A DNA stretch of 20,720 nt. It comes from a virus. A program made the position numbers and the translations under genes. The number at the start of each line of letters is the position of its first letter. The first letter of the stretch is position 1. Location: the IMG/VR virus record IMGVR_UViG_3300006737_000290, positions 1 through 20,720 of that record. One strand, written 5' to 3'. Below are positions 8,701 through 14,229 of this stretch, piece by piece. The notes below the pieces were generated by a model. That model was given only the letters and a program-made list of their open reading frames with translations. It had not been told where the DNA came from and searched no databases.

Positions 8701-11201
8701 AATTGCAAATCTTGTTTGTAAAGGTTGTCAGTTTCTAATGACCATGTACCGCTATTTTCTATAGATTTTACTGCTTTAGTATTAAATACAACTATTTCTT
8801 GACCATCTAATACTGGCATTATTACACCGTCATATCCTTCCGCTTCTAATTTATCTCTAAAAGCATTTGATGCTGCACGGCCACCATTACGTATTTGTAT
8901 TTTTTCTTCCATAGTAGCTTTGTATGGATTTTCTAATCGTGCATATAATTCCATTATTTTTGCACCGCTATCATTAGATTTTAATCTGCCTGAGTTTATT
9001 TTTGATTGTTTATTTCTGGCATATATTTGTGCCAAACTTTTGCTATCAGTTAAATAAACACCAGTACCTAAATAACCTGCATCTAATCTGTTTGGACTGT
9101 CTAAATCAAAACGATCAATACTATCAACAGTTCCGTGATATACAACTTGTGGTGTACCATCTGCATTTTTTAATTTTGATTTTCCAAAAAATTCTTTAAA
9201 TTGTGGTGTGTCAATTTTTACTAAACCATTTTGATCAAATAATGACCTTGTAGGAATATTTAAATTATCGGTCATTTCTATGTTGTAGTAATATTTATTA
9301 AATATTTCTCTAGGTGATACACCTAAATCTTCTGCAATTGTTGAAATAAAATCACGAGGTAATGTAGACATCAGGTTGACCTGATTAGGTGAATATAATT
9401 TTGTGTCTTTTAGTTGTTGTTGTATTGCTTCTTTTATTTGTGTTGTTTCGTTTTCTAATTTTTCTGTTGCTTGTTTTTGTTTCATTATCATATCTCTAAA
9501 TGTTGCTTGTTCTGCATCTTGCTCTTTCAAAATTGCAGCAGCTTCTAATTGACTTTTACTTTTTCTAAAAACACGTATATTAGGTTTTAACAATTCACCA
9601 AAATTTGTACCTGCTAATTTAGCTCCATATTTACCTACAGGAATTTCAATTTCACCTACACCTCCACTTTTTTCTATATCTTTTACAGAGTCTGCTACTT
9701 CTGGCAACACTAATTCTAGTTGCTCAACACTAATACCACTATCTTTTAACTGTTGATTAAATACAACTGCGTCTACATAAAAGTTAGATATTTCTTTTCC
9801 ATCAGCAACTTCTTGTATGTAATTTTCAAACTTATCTGGATTTCTTTTTTTTACTTTGCTTTTTTTTGCTTCTTCATTAATTTTTTCAATAAATGCAGTT
9901 TCTTTTACTGATTTTTTTGCGTCAGATAAATTTACATAAAAGTTGCCACTTCCACCTGCTAAACCTATTAATGTCATACCTTTTACTGTTTCTAACCATG
10001 TAGTTCCCATTCTGTTTCCTATTTCTTTCCAGCCTTCTGGAGTTGCAAACAATGATTCTAATTCTGCTTCACTAAATTTTTTAGACAATTCTAAACCTAA
10101 TACTTGAACAGCTTCTTGTCCAACTTCAGTATTAGCTTCACCTAAAATTGCGCCTAGTACTTGTTTTCCATAAGTATTAAATGCTGCTCTAGTAGTTGGT
10201 TTTGTTAATTCTTTTGCAATTTTTGCACCACCTGCTTTTAATATTCTATTTTTTATAAATTGTCTTGCAGGTGCTGTTGCAAATCTAAAACCTAAATATT
10301 CTAAACCGGCATTTAATATACCAACACCTTCTGAATATATAGCTGCTTGTTCTTCATCAATTCCCGGTGTATTTATATATTCTAAATATGAATGACCTTG
10401 ACTAACTATATTGCCATCAATTGCCATTTTCGTAGCAAAACCACCACCAAAACTGAGACCTGCAAGCAATGGGCTTTTACCAGCAAGTTTTGCAGAACCT
10501 ATACCAAATGCTGTTGCAGATGGAATTGTTTGCCATTGCTGTCCTAAAAACCTTGCAGAGCTTTCAAAAAAACCAGAACCATCGGCTGCTAATTCTGCTC
10601 TTCTTGCTTCTTTTTCTTTTATTAATTCTCTAATTTCATTTTTATCACCAATAAAATTACCGCCTGTAACAAATTCTGCAAAACCATCTGGCAAATCTTT
10701 ATCTAAAAAACCGTCTTTTAACAAATAACCTAATTGTCCTATTTCGTGGTCTAATTTACCTGCTTCTAATCCTTGTGATATATTTGATGGTGTTCCTTTT
10801 ACTGCATCAAATAAACTAGGGAATTTGTCTAAATTTGGTATATCATCATGGGCTAAAGCTGCAAAATTTCTAACATTTAATTGTTTTAATAATACTGGAT
10901 TAGTTTGTGCTAATTTTCTTCGGCTTATACTTTGTTCTTGATTTTTTTGTTTTAAAAGTTTAAATGCTTCGTCACTATCTAACCCTACACCTTCTGGTAA
11001 ATTTAATTCTTTAGATAATCTTTGTGCTTCTCCTGTTCTTTCTGGATCTTTTTCTGACACAGATTTAAGCATTCCTTTTAATAATTCTTCTCTTTTTTCA
11101 TTTTCACGTTCAAAGTATTTATTAAAAGGATTATTTTCTTCCTCATCATAATTTTGATTTGGTGTAAATTCTGATGATTTTAAAAAAGGATTATTTTCCA
11201 T
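2772..11201 (-). CDS. Giant polyvalent internal/ejection protein with ADP-ribosyltransferase and HExxH metallopeptidase domains
   Basis: At 2809 residues it sits where T7 has gene 16 (1318 residues), between internal protein and fibre, so it is probably carried in the virion and ejected with DNA. Residues 1-200 are charged; 204-420 are Gly/Ala-rich and hydrophobic. An ART domain of the polyvalent-protein type spans about 680-815 (YHGT with H689, GVYLT with Y716, E802 in GQEIVVF). An unassigned segment around 1080-1114 (GPKIGNGFF to MRTWGR) looks conserved. A second ART-like domain spans 1370-1465 (YHHT with H1382, Y1407). A zincin domain follows at about 1490-1640: HETAH at 1504-1508, then HEAFA at 1558-1562 and E1566 as possible third ligand. 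Then come long helical regions and a likely membrane helix at about 2640-2665. No SLT-type transglycosylase is seen. A CGGAG Shine-Dalgarno lies in the end of the preceding gene, whose stop is one base away. Targets of the enzymes are unknown. Confidence 0.93.
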   Translation of the reverse strand: MENNPFLKSSEFTPNQNYDEEENNPFNKYFERENEKREELLKGMLKSVSEKDPERTGEAQRLSKELNLPEGVGLDSDEAFKLLKQKNQEQSISRRKLAQTNPVLLKQLNVRNFAALAHDDIPNLDKFPSLFDAVKGTPSNISQGLEAGKLDHEIGQLGYLLKDGFLDKDLPDGFAEFVTGGNFIGDKNEIRELIKEKEARRAELAADGSGFFESSARFLGQQWQTIPSATAFGIGSAKLAGKSPLLAGLSFGGGFATKMAIDGNIVSQGHSYLEYINTPGIDEEQAAIYSEGVGILNAGLEYLGFRFATAPARQFIKNRILKAGGAKIAKELTKPTTRAAFNTYGKQVLGAILGEANTEVGQEAVQVLGLELSKKFSEAELESLFATPEGWKEIGNRMGTTWLETVKGMTLIGLAGGSGNFYVNLSDAKKSVKETAFIEKINEEAKKSKVKKRNPDKFENYIQEVADGKEISNFYVDAVVFNQQLKDSGISVEQLELVLPEVADSVKDIEKSGGVGEIEIPVGKYGAKLAGTNFGELLKPNIRVFRKSKSQLEAAAILKEQDAEQATFRDMIMKQKQATEKLENETTQIKEAIQQQLKDTKLYSPNQVNLMSTLPRDFISTIAEDLGVSPREIFNKYYYNIEMTDNLNIPTRSLFDQNGLVKIDTPQFKEFFGKSKLKNADGTPQVVYHGTVDSIDRFDLDSPNRLDAGYLGTGVYLTDSKSLAQIYARNKQSKINSGRLKSNDSGAKIMELYARLENPYKATMEEKIQIRNGGRAASNAFRDKLEAEGYDGVIMPVLDGQEIVVFNTKAVKSIENSGTWSLETDNLYKQDLQLFAQRTKEQSKGKLVPQAVFQLARIVENFDFAKSKPFATNRQFKLEIQNRVKNEAKKGGVDVSKFTAEVEKYLVQTLLADANYALIENPNAIGWYNEKVTKAIRLLSLVYPKLATDTRHGFIFKWALATTSNGIKVDKNFEYAADVYEKWLRSEEELGEGKGRLPELMLNEQGDPTGGESRAAMEKSFRRLNDLLNKKPFKELEEFMKTKHTAKEVNEFVGLDRDEKQIKVPSDFSMGDIVYGSAIIGPKIGNGFFANLYGNYEQLTVDRWAMRTWGRMTGTLVLDRERLAKQKRQNIKSIIRALTKEQKKAYEALIGRKLSLGDIDNVALAIKNKSAGKGVPMQMKMIARFDEDQKNYDTFVEIMGQPRKGDETVSLGDLLRKQGNGLAKDNDGQKETPSGPVERRNIVKVFSQVLEILNKEYPDLTMADLQALVWYPEKKLYDSAKLKEAVVETGYEDNEAPDYANAAAGFVATMGISDDLIQNTIKEVNDELQSDEQSTGIQRDDDGRRVDEGVRETYQQQGREDANIDEGTGLPLNPDGTVTVYHHTSRRNAERIKATGQLRSAGEPDVYVTTRAIADTGYGNTAVAIRIDPSRLSLDDEFPNGRKDYRLSVGKPRGFIRVDVGEYVEKQSQIFSQQQVPGSSRGGFDPTTLTTLLTQDSDVSTFFHETAHYMLSVYEDLVNLDNTPQKIKDDFQKLLDFFGVENPETWSKLSLEEKRKYHEAFAYNYEIYLFEGKAPDTKLQSLFNTFSKWLGKIYKSIRDELNVIYKRENGVDLPILNDEIRGVMDRMIASEEAISQANLVFEMKPLFETQENSGMNDTEWADYTKTMKEADDKAIEELNKASMKQMAWLEKSRNKVLEKLKRQNRALFNKVKAEEFAKALKETAYRVEAYLKRGEITNDNGQVLAKLEGENTNRISIKSLEDLIPFHDMKNEIAQLRRFRMATKNGTHVAIISEIFGYKTPMDMINVLLDLEPINQYVKEKTEARMLQEYSGLLDPREQELKVQEVLHNEARAKFIAVELKALSKSMQPVRNQVAAAKQVAQEILAKKTLREIRPSRFSQQEAKAVKLTEEAMKKGEDALAIQYKRSQLLNNQLAKQSVEIHRQYDKFLKGPISLKNKFFRTDGKITTKSNPRNMDMINVGRTILASYKLGPKVDNPRVYIEQMKEYNEDLYKELKPIIDDQINNNNKDLKDLTSAEFNDLVEVIESLWFQSKRIAQYKYEGESLLIDAVVDESLETINRLPAAKEKGVTEAATKLDEIHTALQNQASRLTTMEAFADQIDGADIKGGEIGDVVLRRSDGMAGPITRYIYRPIKNALDAYRVEQVKYTKKYAEMLDSVDFGENRIYSGELNYNFGKDSNGRGKVELLGAMLHTGNESNLKKLLLGRKWGKLNEDGTLDKTRWTTFVERMEAEGHLTKTDYDFIQSVWDLTADMLPIAQRAHKDIFGYYFKVVELKPFTNRFGTYKGGYVPAKVDPRVVKDAERNAKLEDLRSEFKQSLPSTGKGFTETRVEYNKALSLHLNSMVKHIDDVLRFAVVQPVIEDVLKVVKNKRFAEALETVAPGKMDYTILPWLNTSARQLTMLRGQNALADKLFKYVKGSFGRNTMFGNFQNALQQFTGWSPSLIKVERKHLWSGFRKYFSEPKETSEFIARLSPFMANRQVNQMFDIQETLNDLIINPNKFVQTKAWLRQHAYFIQTAFQNMVDGVTWIGAYNQFLTNRPQGLTEAQANKEAIAQADAAVRLTQDSLQPEDRAAYQTDTPLMQSMLQFTSYFNTIANLDLGQYKKQIRDMGFKPNNKGSAQLLYTFMFGLYLPAVVSGIIVQTMGGNLQDADEDGWLDEIAEIMLMEPLRFGLNFIPGGNILPVPFNVLNDKPYDDRITTSPSISNIESSTTGSVRALQAVIDPDKEVSGKNIRDVFTLLSLLSDLPLTLIGRPLSYFRDVQSGAVTPDGPLDFIRGLATGKTGRKQRN
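6827..7228 (-). CDS. Candidate overprinted gene inside the giant gene (133 residues, unknown function)
   Basis: This is a same-strand frame overlapping the giant gene where the latter codes its second ART-like domain. It is the only same-strand alternative frame of such length in that gene. An AGAGG (7236-7232) lies three bases before the first of two tandem ATG codons and six before the second. The product is acidic and hydrophilic (MMMEEELTKEFEKL), with a Ser/Thr/Gln-rich middle and a helical-looking C-terminus (LSQILDTAIQQLPSG, LDLVSMMNSL). GC over 6841-7200 is 169/360 by count, against 60/180 for 6661-6840 and 36/120 for 7321-7440. This fits dual coding, but also a GC-richer domain acquired from elsewhere. 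No family is recognised. The product could be expressed by internal initiation or could be a chance frame. Confidence 0.45.
   Translation of the reverse strand: MMSYSPMSSQQEFNEMMMEEELTKEFEKLTNNKVEKTQTLTKAQDSPLTQTEQSPSTITPVEETQNESKLQVNSEVLENLMSTLPPELSQILDTAIQQLPSGSTLLDLVSMMNSLTDEKITDSQLESLEGLFE
7232..7236 (-). promoter_or_regulatory. Internal Shine-Dalgarno-like site for the overprinted frame
   Basis: AGAGG lies inside the giant gene, three bases before the ATG at 7228 and six before the next ATG at 7225. In the giant frame the same bases code Lys-Glu-Val, so the match could be accidental. It is the main sign that the internal frame could be translated. Confidence 0.4.
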
Positions 11202-11202
11202 G

Positions 11203-13569
11203 TTATTTCTCCGCTAATGCTTCTAACTCTTCATTGTATTTAATAGCATCCGCTTTATTTTTTGGCCTACCAAATTCAACCCACATTTGTGCAATATTAG
11301 TTTGTGTTGCAGGTCTACCATTAGAACGTAACGCTGCACTAATTAATGGAACAACCTCATCTGGATCTATTTCACTTGGATATATGTTTACAGATTCACC
11401 TTCTGATGTTGTTACCTCAACAAATATATCGTCCATGTCATCGTCATCAACTTCAAAATATACATTTCTATTTTTATTAGTGAACCCACCAATAAATCCT
11501 AAAAACTTTTCATCTCTATTATCTACGTTAACATTATCAATTAATATTTTTTCTAAAGCATTTTCTTTTTCTGAATAAGTTACTTTTCTTTCTAGCATTT
11601 CTTGCATATAATTTATTTCTTCATGCCATGCTTGTTGTATTGCAATATAAGATTGATTATTTTTATTACCTTTTTTAGCTTTATATAATTTTTGTAATTT
11701 ATATTTATTCATAGTGTTATGCAACATCGTTACATCACCTGATACGGCTATAACTTTTTTTTCTCCACCACTTTTTATTTTTTCTCCTTCTACTAAAAAC
11801 TTTCTATAATCTGCTTTAGATAATTGACCTCTATATTTGCCTAAATTTTCTGGTAATGTTTCTGTTGGGTTTTGTAATAACATTTTATATATATCTGTTA
11901 TTGAATTTTCTGGATGTCCATTTTTTGCTATTCTTTGATCTTCTCGTGTTAATTTAGCAAAATCACCTTCGTTTACATCTGCATAACCACCTTCTCTAGA
12001 AAAAGCTGTTGCAAAAATTTCTTCTTTTAAATTTTTATACTCTCCTTCATTTATTGATTCCTGATCGTCATATACTTTTTTAAATTCTGTTTTTGCATAT
12101 TCTAATTTTTCATCATCTATTATTACATCATTTAATAGCTCTAACATATCAGTTCTTTTTGGCATTCCTGATTCATCATTACGGTCATTAAATAATCCAT
12201 CTTTACCACCAGCAATTACTTTATTTGCATAGTCGTAATCAATATATTTTAATATTGTATCTATATCTTTATTAACTAAATCAACGTGTTCACCATTGCC
12301 AAAGAATTTTTTTTCTTGTGCTTCTTTAAATAATTTAACTACATTTTTCATAATATCTTCATTGCTGGCATCTTTTCCTGATAATGTTTTAGCTTTTGTA
12401 AATATAGAATCTGCTTTTTCTACACCAAGTGTTTGAATTGCAAACAGTTGCATTGTTTGATGTTCTGGAATTATTTTCATAACTCCTGTTTCTTCATTAA
12501 AAAACTTAGATTCTTTAGACGCATTAAACCAATATTCACTAGCTTCTGTATCACTTAAATCAGGATTTTGACCGTCTAATGCATTAAGGCCATTTGTTGT
12601 TGGTGCATTACGTCCATCATCTGCTGCATGATTACTAGACAAAAGAAACGTAAAATTTATTTTACTTAAAGGGTCATCACTATTTGGATTGCCACGATAA
12701 TTAAAAATATTAGTTGCTTGCTTTTCACTAACTTGTTTTTTATATGCCAAGTTTACTGTTTGGTTATATTTTTTATATGTAGCAGGTGACATTTTATTTA
12801 ATTGATTATAATTGCGTTCCAAAAATGCAAATGCAGTTTTAAAATCACCTTCGGCTATCATTGTGTCTAAAGCTGCTGATTGCACACTATCCCATACTTG
12901 CAACATATTATTTCTTCTAATTGGACTGTCTGGTGATAATCCAATTCTGTTATCTTCTTTTGTTTGTAGTTGCAAAGCTGCTGTTAAAGATGCATTGTAT
13001 TCACCATTTAAATCAAAAAAATCTTTATAATTTTCACCTGCTTCTTTTGTTTGCGTAGCAATATCAGCAATTGCCGAATTTTTTAAAAACTTAGAATTTT
13101 CACTTATATAATGTACTCCCATTCTGTTGGAAATGGTTTCTTTTGTAGCTCCTGATTTAATTTCAAATGCTTCTATTTGTCTACTGTTTTCTAAAGTTCC
13201 TAAGTATTGTTGTCGTATAGCTTCAATATCATTTTTTTGCTGGTCTAAAATTGATATAGGTTGGTTTGTGTCTGGATTGGTTCCTACTGTTTGTACAGCA
13301 CCTTCACTTTCTAATGCTAAATATTTAAATTTTATTTCATTTGCTTCTTTAGCAAAATCAGCGTGCGCTTTTTTAAAGACCGCATCATCTCTTGCAAGTT
13401 GAAATTCATCTCTTATTGCATTAAATTCTTGCCCTGCTTTAGATTGTGCTTGAGCTAATTTAGCAGTTGCCCCACTTACTGTATCTTTCATTGTGGCAAC
13501 TTGACCGCCACTATATAATGCTGGCGCACCACCTTGGATATTTTGAGTTAAATTCATTGGTACTTGCAT
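11203..13569 (-). CDS. Large internal virion protein (T7 gp15-position)
   Basis: A 788-residue protein between the small internal protein and the giant protein, the place of T7 gene 15, whose product forms part of the ejected channel. It is hydrophilic, mostly helical in appearance, with Ala/Gln/Lys-rich probable coiled-coil stretches in residues 25-130. It has no signal peptide, no clear membrane segment and no catalytic motif I recognise. The start at 13569 has a good AGAGG, five bases upstream, lying just after the stop of the preceding gene. An alternative ATG three codons on would be too far from that site. The next gene's Shine-Dalgarno is inside its last codons, so the two are likely translated in series. 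Role assigned by position and composition, not by a recognised domain. Confidence 0.75.
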   Translation of the reverse strand: MQVPMNLTQNIQGGAPALYSGGQVATMKDTVSGATAKLAQAQSKAGQEFNAIRDEFQLARDDAVFKKAHADFAKEANEIKFKYLALESEGAVQTVGTNPDTNQPISILDQQKNDIEAIRQQYLGTLENSRQIEAFEIKSGATKETISNRMGVHYISENSKFLKNSAIADIATQTKEAGENYKDFFDLNGEYNASLTAALQLQTKEDNRIGLSPDSPIRRNNMLQVWDSVQSAALDTMIAEGDFKTAFAFLERNYNQLNKMSPATYKKYNQTVNLAYKKQVSEKQATNIFNYRGNPNSDDPLSKINFTFLLSSNHAADDGRNAPTTNGLNALDGQNPDLSDTEASEYWFNASKESKFFNEETGVMKIIPEHQTMQLFAIQTLGVEKADSIFTKAKTLSGKDASNEDIMKNVVKLFKEAQEKKFFGNGEHVDLVNKDIDTILKYIDYDYANKVIAGGKDGLFNDRNDESGMPKRTDMLELLNDVIIDDEKLEYAKTEFKKVYDDQESINEGEYKNLKEEIFATAFSREGGYADVNEGDFAKLTREDQRIAKNGHPENSITDIYKMLLQNPTETLPENLGKYRGQLSKADYRKFLVEGEKIKSGGEKKVIAVSGDVTMLHNTMNKYKLQKLYKAKKGNKNNQSYIAIQQAWHEEINYMQEMLERKVTYSEKENALEKILIDNVNVDNRDEKFLGFIGGFTNKNRNVYFEVDDDDMDDIFVEVTTSEGESVNIYPSEIDPDEVVPLISAALRSNGRPATQTNIAQMWVEFGRPKNKADAIKYNEELEALAEK

Positions 13570-13578
13570 AATTACCTC

Positions 13579-14151
13579 TTAAGAATTTCTTTTAACAAAA
13601 TTTTGTGCAAGAGAACTTACACCTGTAAGTAAACTAGGTGCTGCATTCATAAATCCGCTAACATTACTTGCACTAGAAAACATAGCCCCTGCTGATACAC
13701 CTAACATATCAGCTTGAATTTTGGCATCTACACCTCTTGTTTTCATATCATTTGCAGCTTTTACTCTATTAACATCTATTGTTTTTCTATCTATAAAATC
13801 TATAACTCTTCTACTAACTTCAACATCTCTAGAACTTCCATAACCTGCTTTACCACCTCTAGACGCTACGCTAACTTTTCTTTTTCCTCGTTTTTGACGT
13901 TGGTCTATACCTAAATTTTGTTTTTGTTGTGCATATTGTCTATAAATATTAAACGATGCAAACTCCATTGCATCTGCATTAATTGCAGCCATTGCTTGTT
14001 GATGTTTAAAATTTAAACCTTGCGTTTGTAATTTATATTTTTCTGTTTCCCCTGCAAAATAATTATTAACTAAACCAGTAAACGTACCGCCAATTTCCAT
14101 AGCAGTACCAAAATTACCTACTTTATCTATAAAACTTTGACTTTTAGCCAT
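13579..14151 (-). CDS. Small internal virion protein (T7 gp14-like)
   Basis: A 190-residue protein that opens the internal-protein group after tail tube B, as gene 14 does in T7. Residues 12-33 are Gly/Phe-rich and mildly hydrophobic (GNFGTAMEIGGTFTGLVNNY). The middle is Gln/Ala-rich and helical, followed by a very basic patch (RQKRGKRK) and a C-terminal Ala/Ser/Gly-rich stretch around MFSSASNVSGFMNAAPSLL. A hydrophobic Gly-rich N-terminus, a Gln-rich helix and a small-residue C-terminus are usual for gp14-type proteins, which insert in the outer membrane on infection. CGAGG stands seven bases before the ATG. A promoter box lies about 45 bases further up, so this is probably the first gene of its transcript. 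Confidence 0.75.
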   Translation of the reverse strand: MAKSQSFIDKVGNFGTAMEIGGTFTGLVNNYFAGETEKYKLQTQGLNFKHQQAMAAINADAMEFASFNIYRQYAQQKQNLGIDQRQKRGKRKVSVASRGGKAGYGSSRDVEVSRRVIDFIDRKTIDVNRVKAANDMKTRGVDAKIQADMLGVSAGAMFSSASNVSGFMNAAPSLLTGVSSLAQNFVKRNS

Positions 14152-14195
14152 TTTTTATCCTCGTTGTCATAAGTTCAACACTTCCTTATTTTCCT

Positions 14196-14229
14196 AATAT
14201 ACATACAGTTTATCTGTTTACGGTCACAC
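14196..14229 (-). promoter_or_regulatory. Putative late promoter P2 (internal/ejection proteins)
   Basis: The box GTGTGACCGTAA (14229-14218) overlaps the last base of the tail tube B stop codon. TATATT (14201-14196) follows after 16 bases, and the next two bases, AG, are also shared with the copy at 20285. The expected start, near 14189, gives a leader of about 38 bases with a Shine-Dalgarno before the ATG at 14151. Confidence 0.75.

Noticed and set aside
9370-9385. Near-palindrome ATCAGGT-CA-ACCTGAT in the giant gene
   Set aside because: Seven-base arms with a two-base centre could be an operator, but it lies deep in a coding region with no other copy seen, so chance is more likely.
2772-11201. 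A lytic transglycosylase domain expected in a gp16-position protein
   Set aside because: No Glu-containing SLT signature or lysozyme motif was seen on reading the sequence, so none is claimed for this protein or its 788-residue neighbour.
12179-12187. Partial promoter box TGACCGTAA inside the gp15-position gene
   Set aside because: Only nine of twelve bases match, it lies within a gene, and no -10-like hexamer occurs 16 bases on. A weaker match at 15589-15597 was rejected likewise.
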